Positions 1 through 10,121 of a DNA stretch of 64,000 bases are shown here, piece by piece. The translations under genes and the position numbers were made by a program. Origin of the DNA: Phycomyces nitens (taxonomy: Eukaryota > Mucoromycota > Mucoromycetes > Mucorales > Phycomycetaceae); the NCBI GenBank assembly GCA_022702545.1, contig JAHRBC010000002.1, positions 8,432,001-8,496,000 on the forward strand. Reading direction: 5' to 3'. Position 1 is the stretch's first letter; each line of letters opens with the position of its first letter. The notes under the pieces are model-generated. The model was given only the letters and a program-made list of their open reading frames with translations, searched no databases and was not told the origin of the DNA.

Positions 1-801
1 GACGGAGGTAGAGATATAGTCTTCGAGTTCATTGCAAAAGGTAGGGTTACGGGCAAGTCGAGGGTTGGCGCGCCATAGTCCCTTTCCTGTTTGGTGGGTT
101 GAGATGAACTTAAAAGTAACGGCTACCAGGCAATGATCAGACCAAGCCGGATGTATGTAGGTCACAGACGAGGAATGTCGGCAGGGAGCGAGGTCAGGGG
201 AGGCAAATATATAGTCTATGGAGGAGGCACTGATATTTCGATGAAAGGTTGGGGCAGGAAGTTCTCCACTCGGTGTGACACAATCCATTAAATGGTTAGA
301 AACGAAGTTAAGCCATTCGGGAGGGGCCTGACGAGGGGTAGCAGAGTTAGTGCGATAAGTATAATTAAAGTCACCCAAGAGTATGAATGAAGATGGGAGA
401 GGAGGAAGTAATGCGGGAGAGTCTAGAAGAGAGCGGAGGAAAGAAAAACGTTCTCGGTAGGTTGCAGGAGCATATACAACACATACACGAAAAGAGGGAA
501 AGATATTGTTAGCATGTATGACTGTAGCAGATATACAGCGTCCACAAGGGCTAAAGAGAGGGTTTACGAAAGAAATGTGTGGAGAAAGGGAAACTAAGCC
601 GCAATGTGGGGACCATAAGGAGTCTTGGGCATGGAATTGAGTGTGAAAGGTCTGTTGAAGATGTTCAGTATTGGCATGGGTTTCTTGAAGGGCTAGTAAA
701 TCGATCCCGCAGGATCGAAGGTGTCTTATAAATAATGAGCGTGTCTGTGGGTTGTTGGTTTTAACCAATCCACGGCAATTCATAGATGCGATTTTAATCA
801 T
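1..801 (-). CDS. LINE ORF2, apurinic endonuclease domain (partial, runs off left edge)
   Basis: Read from the ATG at 801 to base 1, the minus strand is open for 267 codons. It carries the exonuclease-endonuclease-phosphatase signature of non-LTR retrotransposons: MNCRGL at residues 7-12, LALQETH with the catalytic Glu at about 40, VVYAP at 108-112, LLGDFNY with the Asp/Asn pair at 144-146, SIDYIF at 194-199 and the SDH catalytic pair at 221-223. In this family the domain nicks target DNA to prime reverse transcription. The reverse transcriptase should follow to the left, outside the window. The start lies 3 bases after the stop of the ORF1 gene, as in bicistronic Tad/L1-like LINEs. No stop or frameshift is visible, so the visible part looks recently active. 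Confidence 0.93.
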   Translation of the reverse strand, partial: MIKIASMNCRGLVKTNNPQTRSLFIRHLRSCGIDLLALQETHANTEHLQQTFHTQFHAQDSLWSPHCGLVSLSPHISFVNPLFSPCGRCISATVIHANNIFPSFRVCVVYAPATYRERFSFLRSLLDSPALLPPLPSSFILLGDFNYTYRTNSATPRQAPPEWLNFVSNHLMDCVTPSGELPAPTFHRNISASSIDYIFASPDLAPCRHSSSVTYIHPAWSDHCLVAVTFKFISTHQTGKGLWRANPRLARNPTFCNELEDYISTSV

Positions 802-804
802 AGA

Positions 805-2130
805 TTATTGGAGGGGGTGTGGGGTATCGTGCACGGACAAATTGTCCTCGTCTATATCTGTCTCAAAGTAGTTGTCTACTTCGTCCATATCGTGATCAGT
901 AAGATCAGGATCATCTTCAGGGATAGTTTCCCTGTCTTTCATGTCTACCGCAGAGAAGTCAAAGTGTTCAATCGATGTGCCAACCCGCTTGGGGAGCTCA
1001 AGTTGAATGGGTCCGGTCTCAATTCCCTCTACTGGAGAATTGTTGATCTTCTTGTCCTTGGAGACAATGTTGGCATTAGCAGGATTGTGCTTAGACGCAG
1101 CAGAGGAAAGGGAAGGGTCAAGAATCTCGAATCGGTTTTTTGTTACTACTGATTGGCCCGCAGGCTTCTTGGTGGTTGGGACGGAAGGTCGAGTGTGGGT
1201 GGGAGGGCCATGTTGCACAGGAGTCTTCCGTTCCCGCTTATACGAGTTATCAACCTCTGCAGAACGGGGACAACGAGAGCGAAGGTGACCAACTTGGTGG
1301 CATCCGTAACAGGATCGTGTTTCACGAGGGCGATTGGGACATTTGTCAAGATCATGACCCATGGTTCGACAGTGAGAGCAGTGAGCTCCCATGTTGAGCC
1401 AAGTGGCCAGGAAGGGGGTCTTATCGTCAAACTCCATCTTGAACTTAAGAGGGAGGAGATTACCTTCCTCGTTAGGAGGACGTTCCACATAGGCATAGCC
1501 TGTGCCATCCATGAACCCAAAAAGGGTATTGACAATCATGTCGTGAACGTAGCCATATTTTGCAAGAGCGGTACGAAGTTTATTGGTTAACGTGTCATAA
1601 TCTTCGGGAGCATAACGAGGGAGTTTCGACAAGTTCAGTCGAAAGAGTTTTGAAGAACTAGCAATAGCAGGGGAGGCAAATACAGTGTTGTTCTTATAAC
1701 TAAATCCTACACGACTGGCTCGAGTGCAGACGTCTTTAGAGTTGAGGTGAAGCTCATAAAGGGTGCCAGCCTTATTGGCGGCGTTCAAACCTATAATCTC
1801 TCCAGTGGAAGAAGGTTGGAGAAGAGCGTTGAAGAAGGGGACGAAGTCAGGGGAAGATTCCGGGGGAGTGTTGTAGTAGACCGAGAACTGACTGGTGCTT
1901 TCGCGCCAGGTGCGAGGTTTAGTCAATGGATCATTTGAGCCAAGGACTACAGTGCTGCGAAAAGCTGGGGAGTTTTGCGTAAGTGCAGAAGAGTACGATA
2001 AGGGAGTTCCATGGGTTGGAGTGTTTGTCGTGGATAGAGCTGGTGGTGTTGAGGTTGGGGTTTTATTGGTTTGTCCGGTGTTAAGGTGTTCCCCTGTAGG
2101 GGGGTCCGGTTGTATAGCGGAGGAAGCCAT
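805..2130 (-). CDS. LINE ORF1, zinc-knuckle nucleic-acid-binding protein
   Basis: A 441-residue ORF. The first 80 residues are rich in Thr, Pro and Ser and look disordered. Two CCHC zinc knuckles follow: Cys251-X2-Cys254-X4-His259-X4-Cys264 and Cys274-X2-Cys277-X4-His282-X4-Cys287. The tail after residue 380 is acidic. Gag-like ORF1 proteins of Tad/L1-type LINEs coat the element RNA and escort it to the nucleus. The ORF ends 3 bases before the ATG of ORF2, which supports one bicistronic element. The start codon directly abuts sequence that matches a CACTA transposon end (2131-2430), so the LINE may be truncated at its 5' end and the natural start may be missing. Confidence 0.88.
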   Translation of the reverse strand: MASSAIQPDPPTGEHLNTGQTNKTPTSTPPALSTTNTPTHGTPLSYSSALTQNSPAFRSTVVLGSNDPLTKPRTWRESTSQFSVYYNTPPESSPDFVPFFNALLQPSSTGEIIGLNAANKAGTLYELHLNSKDVCTRASRVGFSYKNNTVFASPAIASSSKLFRLNLSKLPRYAPEDYDTLTNKLRTALAKYGYVHDMIVNTLFGFMDGTGYAYVERPPNEEGNLLPLKFKMEFDDKTPFLATWLNMGAHCSHCRTMGHDLDKCPNRPRETRSCYGCHQVGHLRSRCPRSAEVDNSYKRERKTPVQHGPPTHTRPSVPTTKKPAGQSVVTKNRFEILDPSLSSAASKHNPANANIVSKDKKINNSPVEGIETGPIQLELPKRVGTSIEHFDFSAVDMKDRETIPEDDPDLTDHDMDEVDNYFETDIDEDNLSVHDTPHPLQ

Positions 2131-2430
2131 GCTACCGAAACGGTAACATAACTGTCGTTTTTTCTGATTTTAGACTGCTTTTTCTCCGCAGATTGTGGTT
2201 GAAAGGTAATGTCATCGATCCCGATTCATAAAAGTCGCATGGAATCTCTTTTCCTCTGGCAATGAGGTAGTTGTAGTACCATAGAAAGGGCTCGTAAAAT
2301 TTTAGGTAATGTTGTTTATCGAAATGAGCATTTTATTTGGTGTTGAAGATGTTGCGCATTCTTGAGAAAAATAATTTTTGTCCTGTGTGAACGAAACGGT
2401 AACATAACTACCGTTTTTTGAAACCGAATT
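2131..2430 (-). repeat. CACTA-type subterminal block, inverted copy of 33405-33690
   Basis: This stretch is the reverse complement of 33405-33690 with scattered differences, for example the shared segment around the GCGCAACATC word. Both ends carry short palindromic motifs of the type ACGGTARYATAACTACCGT. At 33713 the same block leads into a terminus ending in CCGTAGTG, so this is probably a piece of the same transposon, cut by the LINE at 2130. Confidence 0.75.
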
Positions 2431-3024
2431 TTTGTTTTTGATATTATTAGCTGCTTTATTTTATTTGGTGTCCGTATAATAATATAAAGAAGTATAGAGA
2501 GGGCATTATAAAGAATGAATTATAGAATAGAGAGGCTACTCATGGTGACGCGTCAATTATTCTTGAATATGTAGTACAGTGCAATAAAATAGAATTATTT
2601 CCGTCTGGTAGGTATTGATTGAGTCGTTGATGTTGGACGTCATCTACATTAACAACTGCAAATGTCGGTTGTAGTATATAGCCCGTTGTACAAAGTACGG
2701 GCTGCTACTTTATTTCTGCTACATACAAGTCATCGTTTGCAATGCCGTGCTCCTTCATGAGTTTTTTCTAAAGTAACAAAGTATTGACTAAAGTCTTAAT
2801 CTCTATACTAAAAGTAGAGATGAACAATACTAATGAGCTGGTTTTCATTAGTTATATTGTGATTGCTAGGTAAGCATGTACAAATAGCAAGTGATTCTTA
2901 CTTTGTGTTTTTACTAATACTATATTTATTTTCTACAAGGACAAGGGGGTGTTGGGTGGTGATTGTTGGTGCTAATATCACCGTTTGGGTATATAAATGA
3001 AGAATGCAAAGTTGAATCCGTCCA
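2431..3024. other. AT-rich stretch without a recognised gene
   Basis: No long open frame, tandem repeat or homology to another part of the window was noticed here. Confidence 0.6.
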
Positions 3025-3690
3025 ATGATGGACATTAACAATGACAGTGGAAACATCAACCTCCATAGCATTCAAATCAGTATGCCGCAGGTAATAACTA
3101 AACAGAACTTCATTTATACTATTCTTATGCCATGTATAACATTAATATTTAAATAGAAAAATTGACTGAAAAGCTTACACAGTTGGTCACCACTTCTCCC
3201 ATTGAAAATATCCCAAAAACGAGCTTTAGTATATGTATGTGGTTACAAAAGTTTAATATTATGATACATACTCATTGCTATATTGATATAGCCGCGAATT
3301 TCAAAGTATCTAATGAGCTTATCCAGTTTACTTATAATTCTCTCTATGAATTGAGTGGAACAGCTTTGTAATGGGCCTCGGCGATTTATTATATGAAAAA
3401 AGGTGTATCAGGTAATTTTGAATAGTTTAAAAGAGACTATGAGATATAGTCTTGCTATAAACTTGTTGGGAAAGTAAGTTGCGCAGATTCTTAAAGTGTA
3501 TCTTATGGAAAAGGTAATAATCGATTGTAATGACAATAGAATACTATACTATGATTTAACTTGTGTTTTTATTTTATCTGGCAACGCAAAAGTTATATTA
3601 AGATACAAGGGCCATTCCTTTGTTCATAATCTAAAGGATATGGTTATTATCCATGCTTGGCAAGTATCGGACAGCAAGCTATTTTATTAA
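3025..3690 (+). pseudogene. Decayed gene of unknown function
   Basis: Short plus-strand frames look like broken coding sequence. An ATG at 3025 starts about 22 codons that end at a GTAATA donor-like site near 3089. A frame from 3162 to 3371 (69 codons) includes the words TTSPIENIPKTSF and LYELSGTAL. After its stop, further words such as MKKGVSGNF appear in the next stretch, interrupted by stops, and 3496-3690 is open again. I do not recognise the family. The argument for coding origin is only the residue composition and the possible intron; it may be chance. Confidence 0.3.
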
Positions 3691-4539
3691 TATTTTCACC
3701 AAAAACCTTTGCAGTCAAATGAAGATTGATCAACCCAAAGGAATATTCAAAAGTCAATAGTTTGTTAAAGTGGTTGGTTTGTATATATTTTTCATATTTT
3801 GTAAATGGATATTTGGTATAAAAAGGGATAAATTGGACAAATACCTTGATTAGCTTGGTAAGTTAGCGATTGATATAAGTGTTGGTCTCAAAGAAAAGAG
3901 TAAACTTCATTGACATAATGTGCTTTATCACCAAGATCGAAAAATACGGCACAAGACAACCCATAGAGAATAACCTTTTTTTTTGTTAATAATCTTCTCA
4001 AACCATGCTTTAACTATTAATCGCGGCATCAACTAAAAGCATGGTCTTATATTATCAAACACTATTTAATTGACAAGAACACTATCCTATGGCCATAAAA
4101 TAATATAATGGTCCATCACAGAATCAATATAAATATTATAGGATGCTGTGCACCAAAAGACTTGGAAAAGGCTTTACAATCAATAACCAAGCTCATAAAT
4201 AAATAATAGAGAATAATAAAGTAAGTTGACTCTTTAATATATGTTTTGAATACACATTATAGTTAATACAATATTATTTATCACAATATAGCAGCAAAGT
4301 GCAAGTCGTTCTTTTCTTTTTTGAAGATGAGATATTGCAACTTGGTGATGGCGTCGAATTAGCAAACATGACAGATGTGCAACGGGTGATTGCTTTGTTG
4401 ATCATCTATTGCTAATCTAATGCCAATATAATATTTCTACTCTTTAATATAGCTCTATACCGCCAAAAACGAGTATTGTGTAAGTGCTAAGCAATAAAAC
4501 AAGGGTTTAAGATTGTTCTTTTAGGCGACTCTTATTGGC
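3691..4539. other. AT-rich stretch without a recognised gene
   Basis: No coding frame or repeat structure could be supported; several poly-T and poly-A runs only. Confidence 0.55.
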
Positions 4540-5653
4540 CCCGTAGCATTTTTTAGTATATGCTTAGTGTGCTTTCTTTTTTCTTTTTTTTTGCTTCTCT
4601 TGTCTTGTCTTTGTATTGACTCTTTGAAATAAAACCAAATGAGCTTCCTTCATGTAAGATCGGCACGGTTATAAACACCTGATTGACATCCCGATTGAAC
4701 CATCTTTAGCTCGATTACCTTTGATTTAGGAATGAAATGCAGCTCGCTCTTTTTTCCCCAGAAACAAAAGAGCGAAAACTTTTTACGGCTATATTACAAT
4801 ACGGTTTGTCCTTTTTACACTTGGCAATCTCTGTAAGATATACACTTTTCTTTTCTAATGAGCTGATTACTCTGTTTGCTACAATGAGATTCGAATCTGT
4901 TTTGAATCTCATGATTTGAATATCCCAAAGTTGATTTTCTATGGTAAGACGATTGTCTAATAATTATATTATTCTTCAACTAATTTTTCAGTACATATTC
5001 TATTGACCTCCTATTACATATAGTGTTTATTTCTGGAGATCCCTTTCAGTATAATCATTCAAAACAAGAGGCATGGTATAGTAATTGACAAGCATAATAT
5101 ATACTTGTAAGCAATACAAAATAATGTACTAGGTTTATATGATCGCTTCTTTTTCTAACCACAATGAATTTTTAGCAATTGATGAATGCTAAGGATCATC
5201 TAATGTATATCAACGTAGTATTATTATGCGTGTATAGCTTATAACAAAGGTTTGTACTATATATGTTTTATAATATTAAATAGCATTAGTTTTAAGTATT
5301 TTTCTATAATAATTGTGCGCAAAATACGGTATGAATTAAATCAAGATATTCTATAATAAAGAATAACCCATTCTTTCAAAAGAATGGTCGTAAAAGAATA
5401 GCAGAACCCATTATCAAATAGAGTACTATAAAAGAGAGGTTATAGTGTATAACGGAAGCATTTTTGGTTGGATAAAAAAAACGGTAGTTATGTTACCAAA
5501 ACGGTAGTTATCTGCCGATTTTTGCCACTATAAAAACGGTAGCTACTACCAAACTCGCCTTACACAGGGTCATATCTACCGTTTTTCCCCACCAAAAAAT
5601 CGGTAGCAATGTTACCAAAACGGTAGATAACTGCCGATTTCTTAGCCGTAGTG
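4540..5653 (-). repeat. Left arm of a long diverged inverted repeat (CACTA-derived)
   Basis: The reverse complement of this stretch aligns, with many substitutions and indels, to 10678-11720. Shared landmarks include GTTGGATAAAAAAAACGGTAG (here 5463-5483) against ACCGTTTTTTTTATCCAAC at 10793-10811, a shared TATTTAATATTATAAAAC word, and TACCATAGAAAAT-type words further out. The inner end is a transposon terminus at 5653. I read the arms as interiors of two copies of one CACTA-like element in opposite orientation. Confidence 0.7.
5470..5653 (+). mobile_element. CACTA-like element end with subterminal ACGGTAG motifs
   Basis: Several copies of an ACGGTAGTTATGTTACC-type motif, in both orientations, precede a terminus ending GCCGTAGTG at 5653, which is CACTACGGC when read inward. 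CACTA (EnSpm) transposons have termini starting CACTA and arrays of short subterminal repeats bound by the transposase. The interior lies to the left. The minisatellite starts on the next base. Confidence 0.7.
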
Positions 5654-6289
5654 GGGTAGACTGATGGGTAGACTGATGGGTAGACTGATGGGTAGACTGA
5701 TGGGTAGACTGATGGGTAGACTGATGGGTAGACTGATGGGTAGACTGATGGGTAGACTGATGGGTAGACTGGTGGGTAGACTGATGGGTAGACTGATGGG
5801 TAGACTGGTGGGTAGACTGATGGGTAGACTGATGGGTAGACTGATGGGTAGACTGGTGGGTAGACTGATGGGTAGACTGATGGGTAGACTGATGGGTAGA
5901 CTGATGGGTAGACTGATGGGTAGACTGATGGGTAGACTGGTGGGTAGACTGATGGGTAGACTGATGGGTAGACTGGTGGGTAGACTGATGGGTAGACTGG
6001 TGGGTAGACTGATGGGTAGACTGATGGGTAGACTGATGGGTAGACTGATGGGTAGACTGATGGGTAGACTGGTGGGTAGACTGATGGGTAGACTGATGGG
6101 TAGACTGATGGGTAGACTGATGGGTAGACTGGTGGGTAGACTGGTGGGTAGACTGATGGGTAGACTGATGGGTAGACTGATGGGTAGACTGATGGGTAGA
6201 CTGGTGGGTAGACTGATGGGTAGACTGATGGGTAGACTGATGGGTAGACTGATGGGTAGACTGATGGGTAGACTGATGGGTAGACTGGT
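5654..6289 (+). repeat. 12-bp minisatellite GGGTAGACTGAT, about 52-53 units (left palindrome arm)
   Basis: Near-perfect head-to-tail 12-mers; the only common variant is A to G in the last-but-one position (GGGTAGACTGGT). Because the unit is a multiple of three, one frame is open throughout and spells MGRL or VGRL repeats. I do not regard that as a protein. The G-rich strand is the plus strand here. Confidence 0.98.
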
Positions 6290-6654
6290 GGAGGTGTTTG
6301 CTATAGATTAGACTGGCAACGGCTCGAAAAGTAGTGGACCTTTTTATAGTACACCAAGGCGAGTTCTAGCGATCAATCTTGAGCACCAGTGCTCATACAA
6401 GCACTCTAGTGATAAATTTAAGCTGGCAAAAAAAAAGTTGAGCACTGGGATTGTGGGACCTTGATTTAAGCCCCGAATTTAATTTTTTTGGAAAAAAAAA
6501 AAAAGAAACACCCACCAAAATATAAAAAAAAACTTCTCAGTGCTCATATGAGCACTGGTGCTCAAGATTGATCGCTAGAACTCGCCTTGGTGTACTATAA
6601 AAAGGTCCACTACTTTTCGAGCCGTTGCCAGTCTAATCTATAGCAAACACCTCC
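6290..6654. repeat. Perfect inverted repeat at the palindrome centre
   Basis: 6290-6397 and 6547-6654 are exact reverse complements (108 bp) around a 149-bp spacer at 6398-6546. Each copy begins at the inner end of a minisatellite array, so the inversion includes the arrays. The spacer contains short A-runs and the word GAGCACTGG, and holds no recognisable gene. Confidence 0.97.
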
Positions 6655-7472
6655 ACCAGTCTACCCATCAGTCTACCCATCAGTCTACCCATCAGTCTAC
6701 CCATCAGTCTACCCATCAGTCTACCCATCAGTCTACCCATCAGTCTACCCATCAGTCTACCCATCAGTCTACCCATCAGTCTACCCACCAGTCTACCCAC
6801 CAGTCTACCCATCAGTCTACCCATCAGTCTACCCATCAGTCTACCCATCAGTCTACCCATCAGTCTACCCATCAGTCTACCCATCAGTCTACCCATCAGT
6901 CTACCCATCAGTCTACCCACCAGTCTACCCATCAGTCTACCCATCAGTCTACCCATCAGTCTACCCATCAGTCTACCCACCAGTCTACCCATCAGTCTAC
7001 CCATCAGTCTACCCATCAGTCTACCCATCAGTCTACCCACCAGTCTACCCATCAGTCTACCCATCAGTCTACCCATCAGTCTACCCATCAGTCTACCCAT
7101 CAGTCTACCCATCAGTCTACCCATCAGTCTACCCATCAGTCTACCCATCAGTCTACCCATCAGTCTACCCATCAGTCTACCCATCAGTCTACCCATCAGT
7201 CTACCCATCAGTCTACCCATCAGTCTACCCATCAGTCTACCCATCAGTCTACCCACCAGTCTACCCATCAGTCTACCCATCAGTCTACCCATCAGTCTAC
7301 CCATCAGTCTACCCATCAGTCTACCCATCAGTCTACCCACCAGTCTACCCATCAGTCTACCCATCAGTCTACCCATCAGTCTACCCATCAGTCTACCCAT
7401 CAGTCTACCCATCAGTCTACCCATCAGTCTACCCATCAGTCTACCCATCAGTCTACCCATCAGTCTACCCAC
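6655..7472 (-). repeat. 12-bp minisatellite, about 68 units (right palindrome arm)
   Basis: Same 12-mer as at 5654-6289 but on the opposite strand, so the plus strand reads ATCAGTCTACCC. It has about 16 more units than the left arm, and the order of the A/G variant units differs apart from the innermost ones. The array ends just upstream of 7500, within 80 bases of the 3' end of the gene at 7551-9065. Confidence 0.98.
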
Positions 7473-7550
7473 CAGCTTAAGTTGCTTGGTTATAAGATAA
7501 AAAATAATAATAAAAAATAGCCATACTTATTGTTTTTATTTGCTTATTGA

Positions 7551-9065
7551 CTAATTATGATGCTGTTTCAGAATGCAAGGTCGTTTACGATTTTGAGATG
7601 TGGAAAAAAGTTGGTCAAAGATGGAGCTGCTTATTGTTGGGCGATGTCGCTTGGGATGTGGACAATCAACAGATGGAATGCAAATTCGATCAAAAACGTC
7701 AAGTACAAGCAAAACGTCTGAAATATCGGTGACCAGCTTTGATAAATCATTCAGGCAATCTGGAATCTTAATTTTGGCAAGTTCATGCATAATATATAGA
7801 CCACTTGAAGGTAATACCAAGATGTAAAAGGTGATTGTTCTACCAACGATCTGTAAACCCATAATTCCCATCATTTTCTGCGTATCCAGGGCGTCTTTAC
7901 AAAAAACTGAGACGCGTAAAAGATCTCGACAGACCGAGTAATGGTTAGAGCCTTGATGTGCTGGTTTTGCCTCACCAAAACCAATGTTCGCTTTCCATTT
8001 GACGCCTTGTAATCTGGTGATGCAAATATCGGGTCGCCAACTCAGCAAGCTTTGCTGCTTTTTCACTTCCAATACGGTTTCGTTCGTCCATCGCAAAAAA
8101 ACGCTTTCATCGGGTTCATCAAATATACCGCACAAGAATGGATCGATATACCGAGAGCAAAGTTCCATTTCATTTGGCTCTTCTGCAAGGGATACACGAG
8201 GTAGTTTCTTAACCAGCTCTGCTATTGCTTTGACAAACTTATATTCGTTTGTGGTAAGATCCAATCCGAATAATTTTATAGTAGCCTTTTCTCTTGTTGT
8301 CGCGGTAGATAAAAGGTCTTCGATGATCTTGATGATTTCCATGACTACGTTGGTAGGCATTCGTGGTTTCTTGATATCATAGATAGTATCAACACGGTCA
8401 ATGGTAGCCTTTAGGTTGTGTTCATCGAAAAATGGCAGAAAATCTTCAGAATATTGATTTCTAGACAAGAATAGAATTGAGGTGGACGCCATGGCATATT
8501 GGATATGGTCCTCCAGAGAGAGTTTCCATTTATGAGCCAGTAAGGACTGTTGAAAGTTATAAAATGCATCGGTCGCGTCAAAGTCACCAATCATGAGCCG
8601 GTCATCATCGCAAGGAGGTATAATTGATAGACATGAATGGTCCATTAATTCTGTGTCAACATCATCAACGTCTAAAATCTCATCCACACTTCGTTTTTTT
8701 GATGAATGTGGTGGAACGTCATTGATTTCTTGGTGTTGTGGTGCTGACGATATAGATGCGGGATGGTCATTGATAAAATGATCTTTTAAATCGTTTAAAA
8801 GTTTAAAATGAGCAGGACAAGACAGACAGCCAAAGTGCTTTTGAATATCTGGATGTTTGCCATCAGCTTTTACAAATGAATAATCGGGTGTGTCATGACG
8901 TCTAACGCCAACAGGTCGTTCGGGAACATTGATTCTATGCTTTTTGAAATGATGGCGTAATTTCTGTGGCGCTATATATGTTTTAGAGCATACAAAGCAT
9001 GTGTTAACAATTTCAACCAATTGAGCTTTGAAAATCGATGGTTCAGCAGACATCACGTAAAACAA
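7551..9065 (-). CDS. C2H2 zinc-finger protein with PD-(D/E)XK-like core, function unknown
   Basis: An uninterrupted 504-residue ORF. Two C2H2 fingers sit at the N-terminus: Cys23-X2-Cys26-X12-His39-X3-His43 and Cys80-X2-Cys83-X12-His96-X4-His101. A Ser/Asp-rich linker follows, then a helical region, then a conserved block: ELCSRYIDPFL (301-311), FLRWTNE (323-329), RPDIC (344-348) and GFGEAK (362-367). RPD followed some 20 residues later by GE-X-K is the arrangement of PD-(D/E)XK nucleases (Asp346, Glu365, Lys367); that the fold is present is inference. A paralogue lies at 21171-22745. The start could be Met1 or Met5 (9053). Zinc fingers suggest nucleic-acid binding. Neighbours are a minisatellite on the 3' side and a Fanzor remnant on the 5' side. 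I do not know a characterised homologue. Confidence 0.8.
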   Translation of the reverse strand: MFYVMSAEPSIFKAQLVEIVNTCFVCSKTYIAPQKLRHHFKKHRINVPERPVGVRRHDTPDYSFVKADGKHPDIQKHFGCLSCPAHFKLLNDLKDHFINDHPASISSAPQHQEINDVPPHSSKKRSVDEILDVDDVDTELMDHSCLSIIPPCDDDRLMIGDFDATDAFYNFQQSLLAHKWKLSLEDHIQYAMASTSILFLSRNQYSEDFLPFFDEHNLKATIDRVDTIYDIKKPRMPTNVVMEIIKIIEDLLSTATTREKATIKLFGLDLTTNEYKFVKAIAELVKKLPRVSLAEEPNEMELCSRYIDPFLCGIFDEPDESVFLRWTNETVLEVKKQQSLLSWRPDICITRLQGVKWKANIGFGEAKPAHQGSNHYSVCRDLLRVSVFCKDALDTQKMMGIMGLQIVGRTITFYILVLPSSGLYIMHELAKIKIPDCLNDLSKLVTDISDVLLVLDVFDRICIPSVDCPHPKRHRPTISSSIFDQLFSTSQNRKRPCILKQHHN

Positions 9066-9418
9066 AACAAAGGGCTGATTTCAAGAAAACAAAAAAAAAG
9101 TGTCCTTTTTTTTTAGGATGACTTTAAATACACTCGAAAAATTAGTAGTCGCGTTAATTATAAAATGTTCAATTACTTACAAATCCCTAGAGAGATGCAG
9201 AGCTCTCAGCCGATACATCGCTTCTTGTACAGAAGGACGCCGTTTTTCCAAGTAGTTCAGTATTTGAGTGACTGATAGATGTGTTGAATGCAGGAATGTA
9301 ATGACAGCGGGCTTTGAGATGTGATAATACCCATTTTATGAAACGGAGTAGAAGAAGTAAGAGGAAGAAGAGTTGAGCTTGTGAAAGATGATGTTTATTG
9401 AAGAGGATTTGAAGCTAT
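9066..9418. other. No recognised gene; short minus-strand coding-like fragment
   Basis: On the minus strand around 9180-9300 a frame reads NYLEKRRPSVQEAMYRLRAL, which looks protein-like, but it is short and I cannot assign it. The rest is AT-rich. Confidence 0.35.
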
Positions 9419-9913
9419 TTATACGAGAGAACTACGGACGTGATTGCAGACAGACAGGAGAAGAGAGAGAGAACTTATGCACTTGTATGTACCTTCTTGC
9501 AGTAGACCTTTACTACTGCAAGTAGTGCATACATGACTCCTAATCACGACAGGAAGTGTCTCCTGAAAAAGCAAGGTGATTATACCAGATATCGCAATGG
9601 CAAGTGCTGACACTTGGTCTCGACTGCTTACGTTGCGGCCATTCTTGACTGACGGACATGCTTGATTAAAGCAAACAAAGGCACCCTTCATGTTTTGCTT
9701 TCTGATTGTTTGCTTTGGATGCTGTAGTTTTTTGTAACAATAGACGCAGGTTTGAGAAGTGTTGTTTTCGTTTGTGATACACACAGTAGTATGCCGAGCA
9801 TGCAAGTCTTGTTTCCAGCTACCGCCATATTTTAAATGACCTCTTATGCGAGAGCCTACGCCCGTTCCTCTATCACCAATCATCATAATCACACCCAAAG
9901 TATTTTGACCCAT
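9419..9913 (-). pseudogene. Fanzor (eukaryotic TnpB-like RNA-guided nuclease) C-terminal remnant
   Basis: The 164-codon frame contains the end of a TnpB/Fanzor nuclease: IGDRGTGVGSRIRGHLKYGG (12-31), NTSQTCVYC with the first zinc-ribbon cysteines at 56 and 59, a second pair in CFNQAC (81, 86), and SSRDQVSALAIAISG (97-110) matching the RuvC-III motif with its Asp at 99. In the family this zinc ribbon sits between the last RuvC motifs of a nuclease guided by an RNA encoded at the element end. The N-terminal two thirds, including RuvC-I, are absent upstream (9914-10100 is low-complexity AT sequence), so it is a fragment. Residues after about 118 are probably not family sequence. Copies of an IS607-TnpA-like recombinase, the usual TnpB partner, occur elsewhere in the window. 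Confidence 0.72.
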
Positions 9914-10121
9914 TTATAGTAATAATCTTTAGCGAAAAAAATTCTTAGTGATAATTGGCTGAAATCAGGTTTTGTGCACCAGTAAACAAAAAAATAAAAT
10001 TGAAACTCAAAATAAAAAAATAAAATTATGAAAATTTTATTGGATGGAAAAACGAAATAATTAAAAATAAAAAAGTCACATGTTGAACAGGACAAAAAAG
10101 GAGCGTTTGGATAGAGAATAT

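Noticed and set aside
805..2146. Plus-strand ORFs overlapping LINE ORF1
   Set aside because: Shadows of the zinc-knuckle gene on the other strand.
5664..7472. Long ORFs of MGRL repeats (215 and 279 codons) on opposite strands
   Set aside because: They are the translation of a 12-bp minisatellite whose unit length is a multiple of three; nothing but the repeat supports coding.
5654..7472. Telomere-like array (GGGTAG within the unit)
   Set aside because: The 12-mer is not a TTAGGG-type repeat, it is internal and it is part of a palindrome; the GGG runs are 9 bases apart, which is poor for stable quadruplexes.
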